A DNA stretch of 64,000 nucleotides, taken from Rhodeus uyekii (lineage: Eukaryota; Chordata; Actinopteri; Cypriniformes; Acheilognathidae). The notes below the pieces were generated by a model. That model worked only from the letters and a program-made list of their open reading frames with translations. It ran no database searches and was not told the origin of the DNA. Location: assembly GCA_037043235.1 (NCBI GenBank), contig JAWRVZ010000103.1:1961001-2025000 (forward strand). The letters are read 5' to 3'. This document shows, piece by piece, positions 43,701-55,818 of this stretch (position 1 is the stretch's first letter; each line of letters starts with the position of its first letter). The translations under genes and the position numbers were made by a program.

Positions 43701-46456
43701 GACTCACTTTGTACTTGCTTTTATAATGGTCAAATAATTCCCCCAGAAAACAACTGTGAGGACTAAAAAAGTGAGAGGAACATTAAAGGAAAAGGAGAGA
43801 GAGAAAGCCCGGTCCATACTAATTTTTGAAAAGCTGTAGTGAAAAATACTCTTCCGTGTTGTGAACAGGGCAAATAATGAGATTGTGTTAGGGAAAGAGA
43901 TGCTCACAGTGCGTGTTGAAGCACCGTGTCGTGTCTGCACTCTGCATTCTAATTTTATGGCATTTGGGAGTACAGACTACAGGCCTCTCTGGCCACTTGT
44001 GTTGCCCGCCTGCCATGGAATATAATGTGTTTTGAGAGCAGCCCTATTATCCAGGCTTGGGAAGAAGGAGGCTGAAGTGGCCAGTGGAGCAGCCTTTAGA
44101 CAGTACTGCAGGCCTATTTGTGTGTGTGTGTGTGAGCCACTTCTCATCGCTGCCTCTGTCTTTATTAGAGTCGCTCCTCGTAACAGCCACTCATGCTGCG
44201 GTCGAGTGAGAGCCAAGCAGTGAACGAACACCTCAGAAGTGCATCTCGATTTCTCCTAATCTCTGTCTCTTCCTTTAATTCCGCATTTGTTGAAACCTAC
44301 TGTTAAAACTATTACAACGTACAAGTGTATATGAGTGTATTCTTGCAAAATCAGGTTCCGTCACGCTGCTCAGACGTTAGTTTTGGCACTGCTGAAATGG
44401 GACTGAAGTGTCATTTGTTGTTCACAGGAGAGCTAAATGCCGGGTTATGCTGGATGAGATAATAGGGGGCTGTGATGAGTGACAGAGAGAGGCAAACTGA
44501 GGTAATCAGCCCACTTTGGTGTAATTTTGTGAAAAATAGCTGTTATTCACTGAAATGTTTCTTCCAAAGTTATTGTATTTTAAGCAGACAGATTTAGCCC
44601 GTTCAGGTGGTCTATAAAATGCCATCTGCCTGTTTGCTGCCAGCTTTGAATTTATTTATGGCTTTAGATCTTATCTTAGGTCACCTGAGCCATAAATGTG
44701 TTTTTTTATTTCATTTTAGCTATTCCATAATATAATTAAAAACTACTTATATATATTTTTTTATATTTTCTATGTTATAATTTAATATCAATGATTTATG
44801 CTTTTATTATATTTCTTCTTTAATGTGATTTACATATTAGCAAATGTATTCTAAAATTTACTTAAATATGAATTAATTATATTTTTTTATAATAGCTTTT
44901 CTATATTATAATTAAATATTAGCTAATCATATTTTTATTAAACAATATGACTACAGTATAATAATATAATTCTGTATTTGCAAAACAAATTTTTGTTCTA
45001 AAATATACTTCAATGTTAATGGATTACATTTTTATTATAGATATTCTGTAATATAGCTAAATAGTAAATATATTTAAATCTATTCTATATTATGATTTAA
45101 TATTATTGATTAGTGATTTTATTATATTTATTTTATAATTTAATTATTAGCAAATTATATTTGTATTGTAAATGTAATCAAATATTTATCTATTCATATT
45201 TTTCTCTATTGTATATTATAATCTCATATTAGTATTCATATTTTTATTTACCAATTTGAATAATAATTTTGTATTTTCAAAATATATTTTCATTCTGAAA
45301 TATACTTAAATATTAATTACATAGCTATTCTATATTATACATAAATACTAGCTAATGAGATAATATTAACAATTCATATTTTATATGTAACATTATATTA
45401 AAAAAATTCGCCAGTTATATTTTTATTGAATATGCAGCTGCTTAAACTGGTCATTTAATAGGCAAAGATGCTTCGTGGTAGCAGAATAACACAGTTACAG
45501 CGTTATCTGCTAGCAGGGGCTTATGGGTCTGAGTTCCGTGGCTGAAACTGGGAATGTGTTTCTGAGTAAGAAATAATGAGCACAGAACAAGAAGGAAAAG
45601 AGAGTGTAAAGGAGATTGCTGAGAAACAAAGTATAAGTGGTGATTATTAGATCAGCTATTAAACACAAGCTGTTCTCCTCTTCTAAGCCCTTTTGCACAT
45701 CTTTTATGGTTTCTAGAGCTATTTGTTTCTTTCTTTTTCACATAAAAAACCCATCCACTAGAGATACTAGTAAAAATAAATGGAGAAAACCCCACGTCCC
45801 TCTCCTGATCCATCCCAGCCCAGGAGACAGAATGCACAGCAGCCCTAGGGCTTTAGGTACAGCAAAATGGTTCTGTGCTCGCTTTAGGGTGTACTGCGCT
45901 CCGGCTACATGCTTTGTACCGCGGTACTTTACCTTCAAAGACTTCAGAACCGCACAAAAGAACTCAGCATCGCCTCCGGTGCCCATAGAGTGGGAGGAGA
46001 TTTTGACATCAAGTTTGCCGTGTCGAAAATAGACACTGTTCTTCTCCTGGAAAGTTCTTCAGAGCAAAGTGGTCCGCTTCCAGCACAGGAAGAGCAGCAC
46101 AATATATGACTTTTTTCAGCCTTTTCCATGTTTTTATGACTAAAAGGAATGTGAAACGGCTCAGTTTACACAGTAGGAAACTGATTGAAACACACCTAAT
46201 GTCCATAAGAATGGACTTGTTCTTCACATTAATTCACAGATAATCCTTGCTGTGAATGAACATGCATCTTTCCAGGACATTGTGTGTATTATTGCTGTTT
46301 TGTACATTGCATGCAAATTTATGTATACTGTTTTATGCCTGCGTTACGATAGAATTATTAGATAATGTACCTTTTTTCCTACTCAGTTATATCATCACCT
46401 GAGACGTACAATCATGCATCCCATTATTTTAATATGCTTGTGCCAGTGTTTCAAGA
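43701..46456. other. No gene; single-copy-looking blocks around an AT-rich core
   Basis: 43700-44530 and 45480-46150 look non-repetitive with balanced composition. 44700-45420 is extremely AT-rich (tatatt/aatatt rich). A (gt)n run is at 44118-44132. Short frames here lack any domain. Confidence 0.4.
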
Positions 46457-46578
46457 CAGTAATCCCTCGTCACTTCGCAGTTCCAGTTTCGCGGCCTCAG
46501 TGCATCACGGATTTTTTGAAAATATGAATTGAAAAAAAAGCTGTATTGCGGAAAGCAGGGTTGCTTCATCGTGATGCG
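46457..46578 (+). mobile_element. Pogo/Tigger-like left end
   Basis: cagtaatccctcgtcacttc followed by gcatcacggattttttgaaa is typical of a Tigger-like terminus. The matching right end is absent, replaced by a tcta repeat beyond the inverted repeat. Confidence 0.55.
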
Positions 46579-47272
46579 AGAGAAACGGTTTCCCAGGATG
46601 CCAGACAAAGAGCGAAACTCTCTCAGAGGCTTTGTACACTCACACGGCACTCAGACAAGACGCGTGATTGGTTCCCAACGCGAGATTGACCAATGAAAGC
46701 ACGAGTGGAGTGGGAGCCTCTTCGTCTCTCTCAGAAGAAAATGATGACGATCCAGCGCCGATATCTGACGATGAGGCGCTTCCCGAACTGATTTAAAGGG
46801 GTCATTATACCAGTGCAGTAACACCATCACCATCATCATCATCATCATCATCACATTCATCGAACGGCACAGGTCTGTCATCGTCGTCATTACTGGAGTC
46901 TCAAGATACTACTGTCATTGATGAGTGTAGAGCACCATAATGTGAAACTATTCTGTAATGAAACTATTGATGTAACACCATCATCATCATCATTCATCAT
47001 CACATTCCATGAATGTGATGATGATGGTGTTACTGCACTGGTATAATGAGGCCTTTAAATCAGTTCGGGAAGTGCCTCATCGTCAGATATCGACGCTGGA
47101 TCATCAACATTTGCTTCTGAGAGAGGTAAAGAGGCTCCCACTCCACTCGTGCTCTCATTGGTCGATCTCGCGCCGGGAACCAATCACGTGTCTTGTCTGA
47201 GTGCCGTGGGTGTGTACAAAGCCTCTGAGAGAGTTTCTCTCTTTGTCTGGCATCCTGGGAAACCGTTTCTCT
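46579..47272. repeat. Long inverted repeat (arms ~270 bp) derived from a pogo-like element
   Basis: Left arm 46579-46860 and right arm 47009-47272 are reverse complements with scattered mismatches (shared agaaacggtttcccaggat, cgctggatcat/gatccagcg and acactcac blocks). The ~150-bp centre is rich in (cat)n. In the left arm the plus strand encodes an acidic SEENDDDPAPISDDEALPEL tail with a stop, probably a transposase C-terminus. The right arm carries the same on minus. Confidence 0.85.
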
Positions 47273-47297
47273 CTATCTATCTATCTATCTTTCTATC
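47269..47297 (+). repeat. (TCTA)n microsatellite
   Basis: About six units with one tctt variant, directly at the end of the inverted repeat. Confidence 0.9.
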
Positions 47298-49161
47298 CTT
47301 TCTGAGGAGTTGATAGACGATCAATACTGAGTGTTCGCTTAATTATAACAAGTCATTATTATGTGTATTTGAGGTAATCATAAACACACTTGTTTGTAGG
47401 GCAGTTTTTTGTATTTGATGCATGTGAAGTCTCACATACTACTTTGTTGCAAAATAAGGTGGATAAAAAAATTCAAAACACATGAAAGGGGAGTAAAAAG
47501 ATGTGAGAAATGAAATCTTTAGTTGAACTCTCGCTCTGTCTTTAAATGGAGCCCATCATGCACTTTTCTTGCTCATCACGCCACCAACCTCTCACACTGT
47601 TATAAATCTCTCTGCACTCTCTCCACCAGCTATAATTATCATTCCCCTCCCTGCCGCCTTGATCCAAGCATTTCTAATTGAACAGTCACAGTTAACAGTT
47701 GGTCACCCTGTTCCAGGCGCAAGCACCAGTCAGTCTCAGCATGACGTTTACCATGGCCTTTTGTTTCATGACTGATTAAGAGGCTTCTCTGCCCAAGATG
47801 GTTTTTGGCAGATTACTTTTAATGGAGTAGCCCGATATGGCCTGGCTTTCTGCACCACAGAGGGATAGATAGGGAGGTTGTATCAATTATTGGCATTCAG
47901 CAGTTTGCGTATGGATCGCTGTTGGTGTATTCAACGTCTCCAATGCTGCAAACTTGACCTTTCCTTTAAAAATGTTATGAAGCACATACAGTGAATGCAG
48001 TTGCACTCTGAACATGTTTATCTGAAAGCTGTAATGATTCAAATATGTGTGTGTGTGTGTGTGTGTGGAATACCATTCACCCCTGAAATTTCAAATAGCA
48101 TGGTTACCGTAGCAACATTTTGGCATGTGAAATGTTTGGTGACCAAATTAATATTACAGTGACCAAAGACTCATTATGTTTCGCAGTTTTTTTTCTCCAA
48201 ATAATATGCTTCAAAGGAACACAATTAAGTGTGAACTGAATGTAATGTTTTCAACTTACTAAATGCATATTATATGAAATTGATTTCAACTTTAAGTTCA
48301 TATTAAATACAATTAGTTGAAATTTTAAGTGATTTTTAAAAACATTTAAGTGGGACTTAAATACATTTTTATATATACATTTAAATTGCTTTTTTAAATA
48401 TAGTTAAAGTATACGGTTCAATGTACTGTCAAGAAATTAATGTGAACTAAAATTTACAAAACAGAAACAAACTGGTAAAACACAACCATCAATCTATAAA
48501 CTAACAAGAATAGACAGGGAGAACTCAGGGTATAAATACATGACCAAACAAAGGAAACTAATGAGCTAATTAACAAGGTGATTGAAAGGACACAGATTAT
48601 GAAACAGGTGAACTGAACAGAAACTGAGGTGAATGAAACACGGGGGGAAACTTGTATGAAAACTGGGACAAAAACACTTAAGCTGAAATATTTTTTGTGT
48701 CACATATATATGAGTATATTAGTCAATACATCAAAATAAGTGTACTTACAGATAATATTAATATCATTTAAATGAAAGGCCAGTTAAGTGTGCTTAAAGA
48801 GAGTACACTTTAATGAAAATTATTCTTAACATACTTAAGTGCGGTTTTTAAAAATTGCATGTAATAATGTCTAATTAATTTTTTCTTAAACATGTTATAA
48901 ACACCTCAAATCATTATGATTTTGTAGTGTTTTACATAAGTATACTTTTACAATTTGTTGAAGAAGTACAACTAAGCTCACGTGATATTTTGGTCTTGTT
49001 TTCATTATTTATCATATTTGATTTATCTCTGTTATGGGCTTGGCAACACAAATGGCTTTTAATTGTTCCCCTATGATTTCCTTGCACTGCACAGATAGAA
49101 GAGACATCTGTGATGCGTGTTTAAATACGTCATTAACTAGTTATTCGGTTTGGTTCCATAC
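47298..49161. other. No gene; (GT)n at 48044-48067 and an LTR-like antisense stretch
   Basis: 47530-47860 looks single-copy. 48425-48680 (aacagaaacaaactggtaaa, gggtataaatacatgaccaa, acaggtgaactgaacagaaa) resembles the antisense of a fish LTR, but boundaries are unclear. The rest is AT-rich. Confidence 0.4.
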
Positions 49162-49510
49162 TGTAACGGGTGGTGCTGGATGTGTGGGAGCGACGAACAC
49201 GGAAGACACGAAAGGCAGGGATCAACTCAAAACTCTTTATTTAACGAAAAATGAAAACACTTTAAATATGAACTGAAACTGCACACTTGTGCAAAACCAA
49301 ACAGAAACGCAGAATATCCTTGAACTCTGAACTAACACATGTGAAGACATAGACGTGGGGTCAGAAACGTGTAACAATCGACAATCACAAGACATTACAT
49401 GAGGGCTTAAATACACATAGAAAACAAGGAACACCTGACATGGAACTAACAAGGGGGAGTGGCCGACAAAAACACCAAAGGATCACACAGAGACATGGCA
49501 AACTATCACA
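49162..49510 (-). mobile_element. Solo LTR with CATAC target duplication
   Basis: On plus it reads TGTAACGGGTGG...ACTATCACA, flanked exactly by CATAC (49157-49161 and 49511-49515). The polyadenylation-like sequence (ctctttatttaacg) is antisense. Confidence 0.85.
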
Positions 49511-49515
49511 CATAC

Positions 49516-50409
49516 ACACGGCATAGAATTTTTACAAATACGGTTTTCACTACCTGCATTTTTTGAGAGTTAATTTATTAATTTATTTTTTTTATTTTAA
49601 TATTGTCCAGCCCTATTGGCAGAAACGGGCTTCCATACATTAGAACTTACGTTTATGTTAAATAATAGAAACTCAGTGAAACTGATTTTCACTCAGCAAA
49701 TAATTGCTTAAAGGATTTGGGGGGGTTTCTATTCATGTTATTTAAAAAAAAATGTAACTTAGATTCAGTAGATCACATAGCCCATTGTGATTTATCAAAA
49801 AAACTAAAGTAAATGATTTGTGCTTCATCTAATGAAAATTTAAAAGCCAAGCATACACCTTTTTGTGGAATCACAACTAGCATCTATGTAATACACACGA
49901 TTATGTCAATGCCTTTGTTTGGTGAACTCTCTGTTTTCAGGTCCATTTATCAAAGGCCAGATCAATGGCAAAGGTGACCTCAAACACATATTTATTTGAA
50001 AACTGTACAATATGAAGCTGTAATGTATACGTTTTGTTCTTATTGTTCCACAAAACAAATTATTTGCATGGCCTGCATGTCCCTCCTAATAAAATATTTA
50101 TTAATGTAAATACCAATTGGGAATCAATAAACATAACTAGAGCCCCTCCCCATAAACGCATTTCTCATTGATTATATTGACAGCGCAGCGCCATGTCCAA
50201 CCTGAACAATTACACAGCTGTGTCCTGCTCTCTTGCTCTCAGATTGAGTTCCCAAATTAGTATTGTTGATTTAATGTTAAACCAAAGAAGCTTTATTTTA
50301 TTTCTTTTCTTTTTTGTCCATATGTACCTGAAGTTAACGGACAGATGCTAATGGTAACACAAGTCTGGCATCAATGCAGCTTTGATATTTTTTGTATGTG
50401 TACTGTATA
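49516..50409. other. No gene recognised
   Basis: AT-rich; one weak exon-like stretch near 49941-49973 is discussed under rejected items. Confidence 0.35.
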
Positions 50410-50830
50410 TACTTTATTTTAAATGTTTGGGGTCAGTAAGACATTTTTATGAAATTAATACTTTTTTCAGCAAGGCTGCATTACATTGACTAAAAGTGAC
50501 AATAAAGATATTGTTAATGTTATAAACTATTTCGTTGTGAAATACATGCTTTTGAACTTGTTCTTCTGACAAATCCAGAAAAAAATTATAACGGTATACA
50601 ACAAGAATAGCAATAACAACTGTTTTCAACATTGATAATAATAATATGTTTCTTTAGCAGCAAATCAGCATAATATAATCATTTTTGAAGGATCATGTGA
50701 CACTAATAACTGGAGTAATTGCTAAATTATATTTCATAATATTACTGTGTTTTTACTGTATTTTGGATCAAAAGAATACAAAAAAACTAAAATTTACCAA
50801 CACCTTCATTTGGAATAGTAGTGTGTATAT
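50410..50830 (+). repeat. Cyprinid-type interspersed repeat
   Basis: ggggtcagtaagac, agcaaggctgcattacattg, ttgaaggatcatgtgacact and ttcataatattactgtgttt match the family at 7015 and 43330. It is split by AT-rich sequence in its middle. Confidence 0.65.
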
Positions 50831-52539
50831 GTGTATATATAGTCTAATATTTATACAGTTGTTACTGTTATAATTGTATATTTTGTCTTGGACATATGAC
50901 TACTTCTTTCTTTAGGATCTTCAAGGTCATAGGAAAAAGTTAAAAACACATGCTGAAGGTGATTATGGACAGATGAAATCAGACTTTTCGCTAACAATGC
51001 TTCACCAGATTTAACCCACGTTTCCTTATTGTGATGGTTACGTTTACATTTAATGCTTCAGTGTTTGTCAAGCATAAAACACTCTCATGTAATATTCATT
51101 CGAACTGTAGTAGTTCTCTGCCAACTTCCACTTTGTAAGCGAAACCAAGCGGTAATTTCCAGTAAGTGGACGGTATAGTGTAGGACGGTACTTTATTAAT
51201 CCCTCAGGAGAAATTGAGGGTAAAAGTAACATCTCTCTTGGCTTACATTTTATAGATTGAAGTGAAAATATTGGCCTTGCTGTAGAGTTTTTGTAGCGGA
51301 GTAATGTGTCCTAAAAGACCTGATGGTAATTTACAGAGGTGCAGTATCTCTTTCATTGCCTCTATTTCCCCACATGTAACTTTTAAAGTGGTATTTTTCA
51401 TGACTAAATGATGTAAAAGTCCTAAACAACAGGCATTCTGCCAGAGACTCAATGTTTTGATCGGATCCTCCGGTGGCTCCCATGCCTGGCTAACTCAGCA
51501 CACCGACACAGACGTAGAGTGGGAGGGTGTGATAGAGTCTCTGTCTCTACCTGATAATAAGACATCATGAGGATACGTCTGTCTCGAGCTGAAGATAGCA
51601 CATTCTGTTTGGGAGGCTTGATATATTGTTGTGATGTTTAGGTTATGTATTTCTCTTGCAATATGACATCCACGGTTGATCTGCTTACAGAGTTTTCACA
51701 GGTTGTTATCGGCTTGATCTACAGCTGATAGTGAGCCATTCGGTAGATCTTTTAGCTCGGGAATATGCTAATAGAGAAGCAATTGTGGGTTTTAACAGGT
51801 ACAAATAGACATGTTTTCAATTTTGCATTTGTGCATCATTCAAAGATTTTCAGTAATAAGTGCGATAATTGTGGAAACACCATGCTATAACCATTTTAAC
51901 TAAAACATTTACTTAGGATGTGCAAGTTAAAAATTTGCTGTCTTGGCAATGTAAACATTTTAGGGAAAATGTCTAAATTCAAATTTCAAATTAAATTTCT
52001 AATTTCAAAATGCTTTAGAATGTTAATGCAGGGGATATATTACTTTACGCGAGTACATACAGGCGATATGGTATACTGTATTGTTGCAGAGCTCTATGTA
52101 TAAAGTTATATATCTATTATATCCAACATTATTCGCATATATATATGCTGTACACTCAGGTAAAGCGGTATTTACCATATAGCACATCTCTATTTATTTC
52201 ATTGCAAAATGTAACAATATATACAGGTCCCTCTATAAAATTGGTTACTGTATAAGTATATCCAACTTCATTCTTAATCTTTATTCTTTATTCTCACACT
52301 TCTCTAAATGGAATATGGAAAAATAACCAAGGTTACGATAGTAAACGGAGACGTTTTCCAACCGATCACTACATTAGAAAACCTTATTCGCTGCTTACTT
52401 GTTCTACTTCCGCTCACTGTCAATGAAATCCCCTCATATAATCCGCAGACGCATTTCGTTTGCACCCTCATATAGCTTGCGGGTGTGATATGTAAAATAT
52501 ATAAAAATGTTATGTATAAACATATAAAATGTGTGATAT
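50831..52539. other. No gene; single-copy-looking block 51120-51800
   Basis: 51120-51800 has higher complexity and includes tactttattaatccctcagg, resembling the tail of a common fish repeat. The rest is AT-rich. Confidence 0.35.
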
Positions 52540-52997
52540 AGCGCAGGACTGGTGTTTTTTTTTTACCCCGTTTCTGCCTAAGGAAGACATTCCAAATGTC
52601 AAAACTTTTGCATCAATGTACCTTTCAATCTTTTCAACAACATACCTGTGTGAACAAACATTTTCAAGAATAAAATACACAAAGAACAATTTGAGAACAA
52701 ACTTGTCCGATGATAATCTCAGGTCACTGTTGATTTTAGGGAAATCAAATCAAAAGCTAGAAATGTCTGCTGTTTTGGCATCTAGGTAAAAATTTCCCCA
52801 TTCCCACTAATACACGTGTTCATGTGTAGTGTATCATTGTGTTATTAAGTAATAACTGAATAAAATAATATTAAATAATTAAAAACAACGTCCATGTTTT
52901 GATTCTTTTTTTATTTGGACATCGAGTGTGTAGTCTCCCTCGAACTGCTGTTTGAGAGTTAATGCGGCCCTCGAGCTGAAAAGTTTGGAGACCCCTG
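52540..52997 (+). pseudogene. hAT transposase C-terminal fragment and 3' element end
   Basis: The plus strand encodes FLPKEDIPNVKTFASMYLSI, then CEQTFSRIKYTKNNLRTNLS, the hAT dimerisation region, ending with ASR and a stop at 52787-52789. The element end cggccctcgagctgaaaagt...ggagacccctg closes at 52997. It is closely related to the minus-strand copy at 55639-56546. The 5' part is absent. Confidence 0.8.
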
Positions 52998-53151
52998 CAC
53001 TATACACTCACCTAAAGGATTATTAGGAACACCTGTTCAATTTCTCATTAATGCAATTATCTAATCAACCAATCACATGGCAGTTGCTTCAATGCATTTA
53101 GGGGTTGGTCCTGGTCAAGACAATCTCCTGAACTCCAAACTGAATGTCAGA

Positions 53152-54107
53152 ATGGGAAAGAAAGTCGATTTAAGCAATTTTGAGCGTGGCATGGTTGTCG
53201 GTGCCAGACGGGCCGGTCTGAGTATTTCACAATCTGCTCAGTTACTGGGATTTTCACGCACAACCATTTCTAGAGTTTACAAAGAATGGTGTGAAAAGGT
53301 AAACACATCCAGTATGCGGCAGTCCTGTGGGAGAAAATGCCTTGTTGATGCTAGAGGTCAGAGGTCATGGGCCGACTGATTCAAGCTGATAGAAGAGCAA
53401 CTTTGACTGAAATAACCACTCGTTACAACCGAGGTTTGCAGCAAAGCATTTGTGAAGCCACACATGCACAACCTTGAGGCGGATGGACCACAACACCAGA
53501 AGACCCCACCGGGTACCACTCATCTCCACTACAAATATGAAAAAGAGGCTACAATTTGCACAAGCTCACCAAAATTGGACAGTTGAAGACTGGAAAAATG
53601 TTGCCTGGTCTGATGAGTCTCGATTTCTGTTGAGACATTCAGATGGTAGAGTCCGAATTTGGTGTAAACAGAATGAGAACTTGGATCCATCATGCCTTGT
53701 TACCACTGTGCAGGCTGGTGGTGGTGATGTAATGGTGTGGGGGATGTTTTCTTTGCACACTTTATGCCCCTTAGTGCCAATTGGGCATCGTTTAGGGCAT
53801 AGCCAATTGGGTATAACTTTCCTGTAGCTCAATCAGTAGAGCATTGGTGTTTATGACGCCAAGGTCATGGGTTCAATTCCAGGGAAAGCAAGAACTGATT
53901 CAATGTGTTCCTTTAATACAATGTAAGTCGCTTTGGATAAAAGCTTCTGCCAAATGCATAAATGTAAATGTTTAAATTCTACGACCTACCCCCTTTATGA
54001 CCACCATGTACCCATCCTCTGATGGCTACTTCCAGCAGGATAATGCACCATGTCACAAATTTCAAATTGGTTTCTTGAACATGACAATGAGTTCACTGTA
54101 CTAAAAT
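53152..54107 (+). pseudogene. Tc1-like transposase, broken
   Basis: The frame from the ATG at 53152 encodes a paired-like helix-turn-helix DNA-binding region (MGKKVDLSNFERGMVVGARR, then LLGFSRTTISRVYKEW). After a frameshift near 53345-53380 the catalytic part follows: first Asp in AWSDESRF (around 53608) and GGGDVMVWGMFS (around 53720-53755). The second catalytic Asp (QQDNAPCH, around 54031) lies beyond the SINE. The catalytic Glu is lost with the 3' truncation, so no active enzyme can be made. Confidence 0.85.
53821..53970 (+). mobile_element. tRNA-derived SINE inserted in the Tc1 transposase
   Basis: A tRNA-like head carries an A box tagctcaatcag (53825-53836) and a B box ggttcaattcc (53870-53880), the internal RNA polymerase III promoter. 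The tail gtaagtcgctttggataaaa and atgcataaatgtaaatg is the part shared with the 4891-5033 copy. Confidence 0.8.
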
Positions 54108-54392
54108 GGCCATAAATGGCTAAATTTCATATTGACTTTAATAATAATTTCCCCCTTAAGCAGGCAAGAATAAACAACGATACGTGTTCTTTCAAACAAC
54201 AAAGCACTTGATTGCGACAAACTTGTAGTCACAAATTCAGAAGTGGGAAGTAGGAAATATCCGATAACAAGTAAAGGCATCGTAAGTGCACATTGCAGAG
54301 CCAAGTGTGTTGATGATGTTGTTCTTTTATTTATAATTTTTCTAAAGTAAATTTAAACCCACGGCACACATTTCCTCTGTTTCCCTTTGCAG
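54108..54392. other. Intron or upstream sequence before the teneurin exon
   Basis: It ends in a strong polypyrimidine tract (tttcctctgtttccctttgcag, 54371-54392), consistent with a splice acceptor. No other feature is seen. Confidence 0.5.
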
Positions 54393-54653
54393 GTAATTGA
54401 CAAAATTGTCCATCAGCTTCTGCAGTGATGGATTTGAAGGACAGACAACAGCGCTCTCTGACACGGGGTCAGTGCAGAAAGGATCTGCACTATGCTACAT
54501 GCTCCCTGGACAATGAGAACTGCCATATAGTGTCACAGAAAACATATAATTCCAGCAAGAGGCTGAAGGCCTACCAGACGGATGGACGCTTGCGTTATGG
54601 AGGATGTGTTGCGGAGTTGGTGCACCAGGAAACAGAAGAGTATGTCAGACAAG
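54393..54653 (+). CDS. tenm2: First coding exon of a teneurin-2-like gene (CDS 54428-54653)
   Basis: A polypyrimidine tract and CAG acceptor (54391-54392) precede 35 bases of 5' UTR, ATG at 54428, 75 codons plus one base, and a GTAAGA donor at 54654. The protein starts MDLKDRQQRSLTRGQC and includes LKAYQTDGRLRYGG and ELVHQETEEYVRQ. From memory of the family it aligns end to end without gaps to the N-terminus of vertebrate TENM2 (shared RSLTRG, SLD-E-C, LKAY, YG, E---RQG), roughly half of positions identical. Teneurins are single-pass synaptic adhesion proteins, and this exon encodes the start of the cytoplasmic domain. The GTG at 54425 is not needed as a start. The other teneurin paralogs fit less well. 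The unusual divergence suggests a duplicated paralog or relaxed constraint. Confidence 0.75.
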
Positions 54654-55638
54654 GTAAGATTGTTACCGTAAATAATATATGAATGCAAGAAATCATAACG
54701 GTAAATAGGGTAGATAAAGCTATAGGTCAGGGTTGCCCATACTTTTTTTGAGTGGTGATCAACACAATGAGATTAATTGTGTCCAACTAAAATTGTTTAA
54801 TTTAAATAAATACACTTCAAATGCATGTTGCTACTACTGCATGTATCTTTTACATGGAATTCATATTTTAATCTAAGATAAACCAAATACATTTGTATTG
54901 TTGATTTTCAATTATAACACTAAACACCTACAGCACAACAGATTACGATAGCCAGGGCTTTTACCTTATTCTGATGACTTGCACTAAATGGATTCAGACA
55001 GTTCTGCATAATCCGTGCAGTAGTTGCTGATAGCTAGTCTCTGGACAGCTTTGATAGCGGACACAGTCTAAAATAGTTTTTAAAATCAACTGAAATCTAT
55101 ACGTCTGCTGTCTCGACAAACATCTCTTATCATTTGTCCATTTTTGAATGATTTGAATGATTGTTTAACGCTGGTGTGACTCACCCGGAATGATTCCTCT
55201 ATGGCTGCCTTTGCTTTTAGGCCTGGGCGAGTAAAAAATGACTGTCCAGTTATTGAGTTAATTGAAACTTCAATTTTTTTCCCCTTTGCTCTTCTAAGTT
55301 CGTTTCCTTCTAAGTTTCCTTTCCTCGGAAAAGTAATAATTGTTTGGCAGATTAGATAAATGCATTTAGAAAAGGACATAGTGTGGAAAAATGTCTTCCT
55401 CCCACTCCACATGGAAATGATATGTTTTCGGCTTTTTTTTGCGTGGAACCTCATTCATTTTCAAATGGTTGAAACGTATTTTATATCTATATTTCGCAAA
55501 TGAATGCAAATGGACAAATCTTACTTGGTCAAAATCTATTTGTCAAGTGCAAGTCAGACAGAAACTAACATGAGGGGGAAGGACACTGAACAAAAGCTTA
55601 TATTACAATTATGTGCGATCTACTAGCATTGTCTATGT
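54654..55638 (-). pseudogene. hAT-type remnant with transposase N-terminal region
   Basis: A hAT-like end, cagggttgcccatactttt, starts at 54728. On minus, 55454-55086 encodes SFFTRPGLKAKAAIEESFRV, then SHTSVKQSF, which resembles the N-terminal region of hAT transposases related to the GTF2IRD2 type. It lies downstream (in minus orientation) of the C-terminal part at 55819-56546, so the two are either separate insertions or rearranged. The frame has no convincing start and is probably dead. Confidence 0.5.
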
Positions 55639-55818
55639 CAGGGGTTTCCAAACTTTTCAGCCTGAGGGCCGCATTAACTATCAAACAGCAGTCCGGGGGC
55701 CGAATATACACTCAAGGTCCAAATAAAAAAAGAGACAAAACATGGATTATTTATTTAATATGATTTTATTCAGTTATTATTTAATAACACATTAAAACAC
55801 TACACATGAACACCTGTA

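Larger units (their letters stand above)
53003..54107 (+). mobile_element. Tc1-like transposon with 5' end, split by a SINE and lacking its 3' end
   Basis: It starts tacactcacctaaaggatta, then ttaggaacacctg, a well-known Tc1-type terminus in fish. Transposase sequence follows until about 54107 (ctaaaatgg). The 3' third and right terminus are missing. A SINE (53821-53970) interrupts it. Confidence 0.85.

Noticed and set aside
49928..49976. Exon-like 33-bp segment after ctctctgttttcag and before gtgacc
   Set aside because: The splice-like signals are short and isolated, and no homology or adjacent exon supports it.
50900..50960. Exon-like 43-bp segment between tttctttag and gtgatt
   Set aside because: As above: a weak donor and no recognisable protein. 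Such signals arise by chance in AT-rich DNA.
53821..53970. Functional tRNA gene
   Set aside because: The A and B boxes are present, but the cloverleaf is incomplete and a shared SINE tail follows, so it is a tRNA-derived SINE.
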